The translations under genes and the position numbers were made by a program. From a virus: a stretch of 22,642 nt of DNA. This document shows, in pieces, positions 1 to 6,365 of the stretch. The DNA is taken from the IMG/VR virus record IMGVR_UViG_3300034272_001403, positions 1 to 22,642 of that record; one strand, written 5' to 3'. The notes below the pieces were generated by a model. The model had not been told where the DNA came from and did no database searches. It worked only from the letters and a program-made list of their open reading frames with translations. Position 1 is the stretch's first letter; the number at the start of each line of letters is the position of its first letter.

Positions 1-2
1 CT

Positions 3-926
3 GGTAGTGGTTCATCTTCATCTACGGAAACAAAGACTGAAACCAAAACGGAGACTAAAACTGAAACGAAATCTGAATCAAAATCGGAGAGTAAATCGGA
101 AAGTAAGACCGAAGAAAAGAAAGAAGAAACAAAATCGGAAAGCAAAGAAGAAAAGAAAGAGGAATCTAAATCGGAGGAGAAAAAAGAGGAGAAGAAGGAA
201 GAATCTAAAGAAGAAAAGAAAGAGGAGAAGAAGGAAGAAAAGAAAAAAGAGGAAAAAAAGAAAGTAGCAGCTAATCCAATGATGTTAGCTAGTGATTTAG
301 CTGGTACGGAAGATGCTGAAGGTAGATATGCAGTAATGATGAGTTTTGGTGTATCTAAATCATCCTTAATGGGAGACAAATCATATTCAGCTACCGCACT
401 TATTTGGAGTACCTTAAATCAATTTGCATTGAGTGCTGGGGTTACTAAGATGGATTTTGAAGATGGTAAACTAAACGCAATACATTCATACGGAACTACA
501 TTTGCATATCTTAAAGGAACTATAATGAACCTAAACGGATATACTTGGATTAAACCACATCCTAAACACGGAACATTTGGATACAATGTGGGTGTGATTA
601 CTTTAATGATGCAAAACGCAGTTAAAGGTGGATATGATGTATCTCTAAGTGCATCAGCAGTTGGATTTTGGATGAAACCATTCCCTTATAGTAGAAAGGT
701 TACCTTAACTCCGCAAGTATTCGTAATGCAATCTCCATTAGCTTGGAACACTGTAACTGGTGGGAGTACTGTAAATAGAACGCCGGGAGCAATATTAGGA
801 TTGGGATATGATTATAAATTAAGTAAAAGATTTGGATTTTCAGCAGCTTATAGAGCAGCAATATCATTTGTACCTGAATTTTCTTTATTAAATAATATTC
901 AAATCGGGTCAAAAATGATATTTTAG
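3..926 (+). CDS. Partial gene: Glu/Lys-rich linker plus outer-membrane beta-barrel-like domain
   Basis: The reading frame is open from the window edge, so the start and any signal peptide are missing; 307 residues are visible. After a short Gly/Ser stretch, residues 8-23 are four TETK units, 24-35 three SESK units, and about 36-87 are almost only Glu and Lys with i/i+4 charge pairing, typical of a stable single alpha helix. Residues about 95-307 contain alternating hydrophobic/polar segments rich in Gly, Tyr, Ser and Thr, and the protein ends in Ile-Phe, as transmembrane barrel proteins often do. A 215-codon call starting at the internal ATG at 279 would cut off the linker; the frame continues upstream without a stop. 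The next gene also looks like an envelope protein. I infer a beta-barrel or virion/envelope surface protein with a rigid spacer. I do not recognise a specific family. Confidence 0.75.
   Translation, partial: GSGSSSSTETKTETKTETKTETKSESKSESKSESKTEEKKEETKSESKEEKKEESKSEEKKEEKKEESKEEKKEEKKEEKKKEEKKKVAANPMMLASDLAGTEDAEGRYAVMMSFGVSKSSLMGDKSYSATALIWSTLNQFALSAGVTKMDFEDGKLNAIHSYGTTFAYLKGTIMNLNGYTWIKPHPKHGTFGYNVGVITLMMQNAVKGGYDVSLSASAVGFWMKPFPYSRKVTLTPQVFVMQSPLAWNTVTGGSTVNRTPGAILGLGYDYKLSKRFGFSAAYRAAISFVPEFSLLNNIQIGSKMIF
24..263 (+). repeat. Low-complexity coding repeat (TETK)4(SESK)3 then E/K-rich
   Basis: Purine-rich, codon-level degenerate repeat within the partial gene at the left edge. The protein repeat is regular, but synonymous codons vary: the SESK units alone use TCT, TCA, TCG and AGT for Ser. 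This suggests selection on the amino-acid pattern rather than recent replication slippage. Confidence 0.85.
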
Positions 927-934
927 AATAAATC

Positions 935-947
935 AATATTTATACAC
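935..947 (+). promoter_or_regulatory. Putative phage late promoter, AATATTTATACAC
   Basis: The motif lies in the 37-base gap between the barrel-like gene and the gene at 964, ending 16 bases before its ATG. It matches the AATATTTATAnAC sequence seen before several other transcription-block heads in this window. No separate -35 element is visible. Promoter function is inferred from position and recurrence. Confidence 0.5.
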
Positions 948-963
948 ATAAATTAAATACATT

Positions 964-1611
964 ATGAAAAAATTGTTGAACTTTAAGAATATAGCAATCG
1001 TAGCATTGATTATATTCGTTTTATTGCAGTGGTTTAACCCAGGTGATATATTACCGGGTAAGAAAGTATTCATAGCTGGTAAGGCATATGAAGTAATTAA
1101 GCACGAAATTGATACTATTGATATTGTGAAAACTAAAGTGGTAACTAAGAAAGGTGAAGATATCTACCATGAAACAATCGTAGAGAAAGAAGTAATCATC
1201 CCAACAGTAATTGATACTATGGCTTTATTAAAAGACTATTACTCAAAAGTATTATACAAAGATACATTAGTTTTACCTGATTCATTAGGTATTGTTGCTT
1301 TAAATGATACTATCACACAAAACAAAATATTAGGTAGAACCTTCAACGCAAGTGTTAAGCAAAGAACTATTAAAGAAACTACAATTGTAAAAGAATTACC
1401 TAAGACTAAATTATTTTATGGTTTAGAGGGTGGATTCAACAAAGCAGATTTTGTAAGTTCAGTAGGAGCTGGTGTTTTAATCAATACTAAGAAAGATAAG
1501 ATATATCAATTAGGTTTAGGTGTTACTAACCAAACAACTGATGGTGTAAATGGTGGATTCACTCCGTATGTTAGAGGTGGTGTTTATTGGAAACTTAAAT
1601 TAAAGAAATAA
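964..1611 (+). CDS. Membrane-anchored protein with beta-rich C-terminus (unknown; spanin-like layout)
   Basis: This 215-aa protein has a basic N-terminus (MKK) and one hydrophobic segment at about residues 10-23, then an Asp-Pro-Gly-rich exit, fitting an N-terminal inner-membrane anchor with the rest in the periplasm. Residues 40-145 are charged and rich in Val/Ile/Thr. Residues 148-215 hold about four Gly-rich alternating strands (for example YGLEGGF, VGAGVLI, LGLGVTN, YVRGGVYWKL) like barrel strands. There is no Cys-containing lipobox. It follows a barrel-like gene and has its own promoter-like motif. A plausible but unproven role is bridging or disturbing the two host membranes, as spanins do at lysis; modification of the infected cell envelope is an alternative. 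I do not recognise a family. Confidence 0.8.
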   Translation: MKKLLNFKNIAIVALIIFVLLQWFNPGDILPGKKVFIAGKAYEVIKHEIDTIDIVKTKVVTKKGEDIYHETIVEKEVIIPTVIDTMALLKDYYSKVLYKDTLVLPDSLGIVALNDTITQNKILGRTFNASVKQRTIKETTIVKELPKTKLFYGLEGGFNKADFVSSVGAGVLINTKKDKIYQLGLGVTNQTTDGVNGGFTPYVRGGVYWKLKLKK

Positions 1612-1612
1612 G

Positions 1613-1927
1613 ATGATAAAATTAATGGGTATTGTAACTGGAAAGCATAAAGTAAATGAATCTTTAGATACTAAAGAAATAGTGGCTAGGGTAGCTAAAG
1701 CAACTGATAAAAATGACCATACTGGTGCAGTAATGGAATTATCAGTATTTTTAAATGATACAAAGTCTTTTAAAAAATTAGAGGCAATAGAAACAATACA
1801 TACAATAGAAGGTTCAATGCCATCGGAGATTTCTAAGTATAGAGATAACATTCTAAAAGATTTAATGAATAAATTTAAATCAAAATATGGTTCTGATGCA
1901 GCTAAAGAATTAAACGGAGCATTTTAA
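1613..1927 (+). CDS. Small unknown protein, possible prohead-processed internal protein
   Basis: This 104-aa gene starts one base after the upstream stop. The protein is mostly helical in composition, charged, with Lys-rich ends and no membrane segment. Its N-terminus (MIKL...KVNES) resembles that of the next gene (MIKLTQLNEAS). Both contain a hydrophobic-N-E followed by Ser or Ala, the type of site cut by T4 prohead protease gp21, which removes short leaders from internal head proteins. Residues 14-16 (VNE) with Ser17 would be the site here, though Val is not the classic Leu/Ile. No family is recognised; packaging into the head is a hypothesis. Confidence 0.75.
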   Translation: MIKLMGIVTGKHKVNESLDTKEIVARVAKATDKNDHTGAVMELSVFLNDTKSFKKLEAIETIHTIEGSMPSEISKYRDNILKDLMNKFKSKYGSDAAKELNGAF

Positions 1928-1938
1928 TAATAAATAAT

Positions 1939-2211
1939 ATGATAAAACTTACTCAATTAAACGAAGCATCGGAAATAAAATTCAAAGAATTAAAACCTAT
2001 TCAACAAAAACAGGTTGTGGCATTTCAAAGAGTAATTGGTGCAGACCATTCTCAAATTTTTGCTGGTATTCACGGAATGGTTGTAGATATTCCAGCAAGA
2101 GGCAATTTTGGAACTGGTTATCGTTTTGGAGCTGATACTCTTAAAAAATTATTAGCATTAAAGATTCGTTGGGTTGAAGCGGATGGTGATGTAATTTCAA
2201 TAGGATTCTAA
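1939..2211 (+). CDS. Small unknown protein with LNE|A leader-like N-terminus
   Basis: This 90-aa protein starts MIKLTQLNEAS. L7-N8-E9 followed by Ala10 fits the T4 gp21 prohead-protease consensus (Leu/Ile-x-Glu, cut before Ala/Gly/Ser), and the nine-residue leader resembles the leaders of T4 internal proteins (MKTYQEFIAE before Ala). The rest is a compact mix of helix and strand, with a Gly-rich middle (about residues 53-63) and an acidic C-terminal segment ending in GF. Its stop codon abuts the ATG of the next gene, so the two are probably translationally coupled. No known fold is recognised. Confidence 0.75.
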   Translation: MIKLTQLNEASEIKFKELKPIQQKQVVAFQRVIGADHSQIFAGIHGMVVDIPARGNFGTGYRFGADTLKKLLALKIRWVEADGDVISIGF

Positions 2212-3027
2212 ATGAAACTTTCAGAGTGCATAATCGTATCTAAAGAAATTAAAGATAAGTTTATCCTAGCTAAAAATAGAGATAGAGCTTATAATCCATC
2301 TTTAGAAATCGTACATACTATCATTGATGGTGTGGAAGTTGCATATCTACATGATTTGATAACTGATTGGAGTGAGGGTTTAAATGAAAACGGAATAGGC
2401 GTTGTAAACTCAGCACTATTAGTTGGACACGATGAAGCTGAAGCTAAGCTTGTAAAAAAAGCTGGTAAACCTGGACCTGATGGTGATAAGATGAGAAACA
2501 TCATTAAGCAACCTACTCTAATAGATGCAGTAAGAGCTGCACTATCATATAAGGGTAAGAGTGGGTTAGCTCTTAAAGGTCATACATTTGTATCATCTAC
2601 AAAACATATGGTTAGTATTGAAACTACATCAAAGCATAAGCCGGATGTTAAACTTCAAAACTCCGAATCACCTGTTGTTCGTACAAACCACGGACATATG
2701 TTCACCGATGCCGGATATACACATGGTGAGAAATATCTAAGTTCAAAGATGAGAAAGATATCAGCAGAAAAATCAGTTGATAAAGTAGAAGATTGGAAAG
2801 AAATAGCACAAGCTATGAGAAAGGAATACTTTCCAAAGAGACCGGCTCTTAATATGAAAAGAGATACGGAAGAAATGTCTACATCATCTCAAACTGTAAT
2901 GAACCTAACGGATAAGGTATTACAAATAACTTACTTTAAAGGTAAGGTAAACGAATTCAAAGGTATTAATAGACAATTGCCTGAAGGATATCAACCAAAG
3001 ATTACAATTGAAGTAATCCCAGTTTAA
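2212..3027 (+). CDS. Ntn-hydrolase-like enzyme (penicillin acylase / C45 AAT / NRDE type)
   Basis: This 271-aa protein carries the ordered hallmarks of the Cys Ntn-hydrolases that cleave amide bonds (bile-salt hydrolase, penicillin V acylase, acyl-CoA:6-APA acyltransferase). These are a candidate nucleophile Cys6; a K-N-R-D segment at 21-24, in the place of the family's R-N-x-D, with Asp24 18 residues after the Cys; a GLNENGIGVVN segment at 56-66 like the family's G-x-N-E-x-G block; and TNHG at 158-161. No secretion signal is present. In this superfamily the Cys must become N-terminal, here by removing the five-residue leader MKLSE. The gene starts immediately after the upstream stop. Substrate is unknown: acyl amides such as N-acyl amino acids, signal molecules or peptides are possible. 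Superfamily assignment is moderately secure; the activity is inferred. Confidence 0.7.
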   Translation: MKLSECIIVSKEIKDKFILAKNRDRAYNPSLEIVHTIIDGVEVAYLHDLITDWSEGLNENGIGVVNSALLVGHDEAEAKLVKKAGKPGPDGDKMRNIIKQPTLIDAVRAALSYKGKSGLALKGHTFVSSTKHMVSIETTSKHKPDVKLQNSESPVVRTNHGHMFTDAGYTHGEKYLSSKMRKISAEKSVDKVEDWKEIAQAMRKEYFPKRPALNMKRDTEEMSTSSQTVMNLTDKVLQITYFKGKVNEFKGINRQLPEGYQPKITIEVIPV

Positions 3028-3047
3028 TTTCAACATTTTAATAGAAC

Positions 3048-3060
3048 CATATTTATATAC
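3048..3060 (+). promoter_or_regulatory. Putative late promoter, CATATTTATATAC
   Basis: Copy of the recurrent AATATTTATAnAC motif with one mismatch, in the 56-base gap after the Ntn-hydrolase gene. It ends 23 bases before the ATG at 3084 and would drive the hub module. No terminator hairpin is evident in this gap. Confidence 0.5.
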
Positions 3061-3083
3061 ATACAAAATGTAAATATATTAAT

Positions 3084-3476
3084 ATGTCAACAGAATTCGA
3101 ATTATTTAAAGGTAAATCATTAAGTGGTCTTTTTGAGGATATCTACAATAACCAAGTATCAAAAAAACAAAAGATTAGTTCTTTAATTGAGGAATTGAAG
3201 AAAATGGTTAGACATGCTGGTGATATGGGAAGTTTAGGTCCTATTATTGGTGGGTTGGTGGATAGCTCAGTTAGAAATGATGACCAATTGGTTAAATTAG
3301 CAACTATTGCAACTAAACTTGTAGCAGCTGATAAAAAGACTGAAGGACAGGAAGGATTCTTATCTGCATTTGAGAAGGAGCAATTACTTAGAGATTTGGA
3401 AGATACAAAGCAAGAAGTTGAAAGGGTAGATGATTTAGAATTCGAATTAGATGAACTAAAGAAAAAAATGAAATAA
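3084..3476 (+). CDS. Small helical virion or assembly protein (unknown)
   Basis: This 130-aa protein is predicted helical. Its middle contains a Gly-rich GSLGPIIGGLVDSS segment (about 49-62). The last 30 residues are a heptad-like Glu/Leu/Lys stretch (for example VERVDDLEFELDELKK), likely a short coiled coil. It is the first gene after a promoter-like motif, and its stop is one base before the gp5-like gene, so it is expressed with the baseplate hub. A hub assembly factor or minor hub component is possible from context only; no family is recognised. Confidence 0.75.
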   Translation: MSTEFELFKGKSLSGLFEDIYNNQVSKKQKISSLIEELKKMVRHAGDMGSLGPIIGGLVDSSVRNDDQLVKLATIATKLVAADKKTEGQEGFLSAFEKEQLLRDLEDTKQEVERVDDLEFELDELKKKMK

Positions 3477-3477
3477 T

Positions 3478-4686
3478 ATGGGAGATATAATGTCACCGCA
3501 AATAGCATCATCAAATAATTTAAATTCAAATTATCAAAATGAAGATAAATTTAAAACAGACATTGGTATTGTATATGATGTTGTTTTAGATGAAACTGGC
3601 GGAAATGGAGATATTGAAACAATAGGAGCTGTTAAATTTAGATTTAACAATGATACGATTACACCAAATAATTCTTTACAATATGCACTTCCATATGATA
3701 AAAATTTTGTTACGCTTCCTGTAAAAAATGAACAAGTTCATATAATAAAAAATGGATTGGGGTATTATTATCAAAGAATACAACCAGACCAAACGCCTAA
3801 CAATAGTGCATTTATAAATCAAATATCTTTTAAATTTGAAAATACTAAAAATTCAAATATATCTGAAACTAATAATATTGAAAATTATAGAAAAGTTGAA
3901 ATCCATAAAACACCAATATCAAATAAAAAAGTATCTAACGATTATGATAAGCTTGGAAAGTATTTTACTTATACAAATGGTATTCATAAAATAAAATTAT
4001 ACGAAGGTGATACTACAATTCAATCTAGATTTGGACAATCTTTGAGATTTTCGGCTTACAATAATAATAAAAATACATTTTCTCCAACAATAATATTGAG
4101 AAACTCCGAAGCTCCAACAAACCAAACTAAACAATTTAATGTTACTGTAGAAGAAGATATTAATAAAGATGGTAGTGTTTTGGTAATGGCATCCAATCAA
4201 TATCAATTACCATTTGCAAGTACAAATATAACCAAACCAGATTCTTTTACAGATTATCCTGATAAATTAATTGGAGACCAAATACTTTTAAATTCTGGTA
4301 GACTTATATTTTCTGCAAAAAGTGGAGAAATTATATTTCATTCAAAAAGGAATTATGGGTTTATATCAGATGGTGGGATGTCAATTGATAATAAAGGTGG
4401 AATTGATGTTAGTGTTAATGACAATATTAATATTGATACAAATGGAAGGGATGTTTTATTTAAGACAGGAAATGGTGCAATATTTTTAGGTGATAATAAT
4501 TTAGAACCATTAGTAAAGGGAAACGAATTGAAAAAAATATTTGAAGAACTCATAATAGCTATTTTATCTCAAACATTTAAAACACCATCTGGACCAACAG
4601 CAGTAGGACCTGAAAATTTTAACGATTTTATTGCAATATCTGATAAATTAGCAAATATGATGAGTAAAACAAATCAAACATCTTAA
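3478..4686 (+). CDS. 5: Baseplate hub / central spike protein, gp5-like without lysozyme domain
   Basis: In this 402-aa protein, residues about 26-102 form an OB-fold-like domain as at the N-terminus of T4 gp5 and related spike proteins: the opening GIVYDVV, a strand carrying GAVKFRF, then PVKNEQVHIIKNG. Residues about 267-347 are short beta repeats (LLNSGRLIFSAKSGEIIF, GIDVSVNDNINIDTNG) typical of the triple-stranded spike helix. A helical tail (about 350-402) follows. T4 gp5 (575 aa) carries a lysozyme domain between these parts; here I see no lysozyme catalytic motif. Two enzymes are instead encoded shortly downstream. ATG at 3478 is preferred because it gives the TAATATG junction repeated at the next two genes; ATG at 3490 is an alternative. 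It would act at the tip of the tail tube. Confidence 0.75.
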   Translation: MGDIMSPQIASSNNLNSNYQNEDKFKTDIGIVYDVVLDETGGNGDIETIGAVKFRFNNDTITPNNSLQYALPYDKNFVTLPVKNEQVHIIKNGLGYYYQRIQPDQTPNNSAFINQISFKFENTKNSNISETNNIENYRKVEIHKTPISNKKVSNDYDKLGKYFTYTNGIHKIKLYEGDTTIQSRFGQSLRFSAYNNNKNTFSPTIILRNSEAPTNQTKQFNVTVEEDINKDGSVLVMASNQYQLPFASTNITKPDSFTDYPDKLIGDQILLNSGRLIFSAKSGEIIFHSKRNYGFISDGGMSIDNKGGIDVSVNDNINIDTNGRDVLFKTGNGAIFLGDNNLEPLVKGNELKKIFEELIIAILSQTFKTPSGPTAVGPENFNDFIAISDKLANMMSKTNQTS

Positions 4687-4687
4687 T

Positions 4688-5266
4688 ATGGAAAATTTAA
4701 CAAATGCAGCTCAAGGGTTAGCATCATCGGCAACTAATTTAGCACAAGGTGCAGTGTCATCAGCAACTAATTTAGCACAAGGTGCAATTAGTTCAATACC
4801 GGGAGCAGCTAATGTGGATGCTGTAAGAAATGCATTAAAAGGATTAGAAAATGGAGCAGTTGACCCAAAAGCTTTATTAGCTAGTTTGAAATCAAAATTA
4901 CCAATACCTCCAAATCTTCCTGAAATTCCTAAAAAACCAAATTTAAAAGTTTTAAAGTTTAAAGCAAAAGCGGCATTGTTTCAACTGAAGCCTAAAAAAA
5001 TGCCAAAAACTAAAAAGGAAAAAATATTAGAAAAGAAAAAACTAAAAGGGTTTGCAAATCAATTAAATTCTGCAAAAGAATCAGTACTTAATGCAAAAAA
5101 CCAAGCAGAAGCTCTTGCATCTAAAGCTAAAGGATTAGCATCACAGGCACAAGGTTTAGCATCGCAAGCACAAGGTTTAGCATCAAACGCACAAGGTGCA
5201 ATATCAAATTTACAATCACAAGCACAAAACTCGGTTTCTAATATTGCAAATAAAATAGGAGGATAA
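4688..5266 (+). CDS. Ala-rich heptad-repeat protein in hub cluster (unknown)
   Basis: This 192-aa, Ala/Ser/Gln-rich protein has two 11-residue repeats near the N-terminus (SSATNLAQGA, residues about 13-33), a Pro-rich basic middle (about 70-125, with several PKKP/KPKK clusters), and four consecutive heptads (ALASKAK, GLASQAQ twice, GLASNAQ, about residues 142-169) before a Gly-Gly end. This indicates elongated amphipathic helices, probably coiled coils, joined by a basic extended segment. It sits one base after the gp5-like gene and one base before the SGNH gene, so it is probably a hub component, plug or chaperone. No family is recognised. Confidence 0.75.
   Translation: MENLTNAAQGLASSATNLAQGAVSSATNLAQGAISSIPGAANVDAVRNALKGLENGAVDPKALLASLKSKLPIPPNLPEIPKKPNLKVLKFKAKAALFQLKPKKMPKTKKEKILEKKKLKGFANQLNSAKESVLNAKNQAEALASKAKGLASQAQGLASQAQGLASNAQGAISNLQSQAQNSVSNIANKIGG
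4724..4786 (+). repeat. Tandem 33-base coding repeat, two copies
   Basis: The 30 bases at 4724-4753 recur at 4757-4786 with one difference (CGG versus CAG context). Period 33 encodes an 11-residue hendecad. Near identity suggests a recent tandem duplication. Confidence 0.85.
5111..5194 (+). repeat. Tandem 21-base coding repeat, four heptads
   Basis: Four in-frame 21-base units start at 5111, 5132, 5153 and 5174. They encode ALASKAK, GLASQAQ, GLASQAQ and GLASNAQ. The last three are closely similar at DNA level, consistent with slippage-type expansion of a coiled-coil segment. Confidence 0.85.
5254..5264 (+). promoter_or_regulatory. Shine-Dalgarno-like AGGAGG before the SGNH gene
   Basis: AGGAGGATA lies just before the ATG at 5268, the only strong Shine-Dalgarno match I saw at a gene start in the window; other starts are preceded by A-rich sequence. 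It also encodes the last two Gly codons of the upstream protein, so it could be coincidental. Confidence 0.4.
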
Positions 5267-5267
5267 T

Positions 5268-6365
5268 ATGTCTTGGGAAATATTTAGAAAAAATATATTA
5301 AATATTGCACTTAGACCGGAAAATGTCAATAATACTGACCTTATAGCAAAAGCATACGCTAGAGAATATGATTTAGCGGTTAAGAGAGGAGGTGATGTTG
5401 TAAATAAAGTACCATTACAAAAAGGAAATATTAAAGCTATGGAAGCATATTTCAAAAAAGCTTTAGATAATGGACTTAACTATAATGAAAAATATGATTT
5501 AGTTGGTGAAATGGGAAAGGGTGTAATTGCATATTGGAGTACTCAACAAGCACCAACACCACTACTGCCGGAAAATCAACCACCCCCAACTGCAATACAA
5601 ATGAATCGTTTTCCAATACCATTAGTAACAATAGAACAATTGGTAAGTGGAGTTACGGCTAATATTGTGGTTAATTCAAATATAGTAACAAATCCCGGAA
5701 AATGGATTAAACCATTAGCGGCTATAAATAATAATCAACAAGCAAACAATAATACAGCAAGAGGTGGTAGTGGTAGTACTGCACAGCCATTGGAAGCAAG
5801 TACAACTGAAAAAATACTGTTTGTAGGAGATTCCATATCAGCAATACAAACCCCAACCGGTGAAATGGTAAGTTGGACATATCCAGCACAAGTTAAAAAA
5901 TCATTACCAAATGCAGTTGTTGATGTATTGGCAATTGGGGGTAAACAAACATCATGGATGTTACAAAATTTACCAAATCAATTAGCAACTACTAAATATA
6001 ATAGAGTTTACATATATGGGGGTACTAATGATATATTTTCTCAAATACCAATAAAAACAGTATTAAGTAATATACAAAAAATGGTTGATTTGGCAGTTTC
6101 AAATGGAGCTAAAGCATATGTTATACTTGGATACAGCACACAAAATATGGATTATACTAAAATGCCAACAACTTCATATGTAAGAAATAAAGTTGATTAT
6201 ATTCCTATGATAGAAAATTATAAAAAATATCAAGAATCAATTCCAACTACAATTACTAATGCACAATTTATAGGAATATTTGATATCGGAACATTAAGTG
6301 ATGGATTTCATCCAAGTGGAGCTCAAGCTAGACAAATTGCAAATATAATAATAAACGCTTTATAA
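5268..6365 (+). CDS. SGNH/GDSL-family hydrolase fused to hub-associated N-terminal domain
   Basis: This 365-aa protein has two parts. Residues 1-165 are a helical domain followed by a Pro/Asn-rich linker ending in a Gly-Ser stretch. Residues about 182-365 are a complete SGNH hydrolase: block I G187-D188-S189 (nucleophile Ser), block II Gly224 in IGG, block III G252-T253-N254-D255, and block V D345-G-F-H348. The family removes acyl groups from polysaccharides, peptidoglycan or lipids. In a baseplate hub cluster, a role in deacetylating surface glycan or peptidoglycan during entry is likely. No signal peptide is present, fitting a virion-borne enzyme. It starts one base after the heptad-repeat gene and overlaps the next gene by one base (TAATG). 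Enzyme-family assignment is strong; the substrate is inferred. Confidence 0.85.
   Translation: MSWEIFRKNILNIALRPENVNNTDLIAKAYAREYDLAVKRGGDVVNKVPLQKGNIKAMEAYFKKALDNGLNYNEKYDLVGEMGKGVIAYWSTQQAPTPLLPENQPPPTAIQMNRFPIPLVTIEQLVSGVTANIVVNSNIVTNPGKWIKPLAAINNNQQANNNTARGGSGSTAQPLEASTTEKILFVGDSISAIQTPTGEMVSWTYPAQVKKSLPNAVVDVLAIGGKQTSWMLQNLPNQLATTKYNRVYIYGGTNDIFSQIPIKTVLSNIQKMVDLAVSNGAKAYVILGYSTQNMDYTKMPTTSYVRNKVDYIPMIENYKKYQESIPTTITNAQFIGIFDIGTLSDGFHPSGAQARQIANIIINAL

Noticed and set aside
24-263. CRISPR array or non-coding tandem repeat
   Set aside because: There are no constant repeats with unique spacers; the periodicity is explained by in-frame tetrapeptide codons.
7-267. Lys/Arg-rich open frame starting with GTG at the left edge
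   Set aside because: It is the shifted frame of the E/K-repeat tract; the repeat forces Arg/Lys codons in this frame. The frame starting at position 3 runs into a structured domain and has no stop, so it is the real one.
279-926. Gene start at the internal ATG at 279
   Set aside because: The frame is open upstream to the window edge and the upstream residues are a regular, codon-diverse repeat; no promoter or start context precedes 279.
3478-4686. Lysozyme domain in the gp5-like protein
   Set aside because: No catalytic Glu/Asp/Thr arrangement of the T4 lysozyme type was visible between the OB-fold and the spike repeats, and the protein is about 170 residues shorter than T4 gp5.
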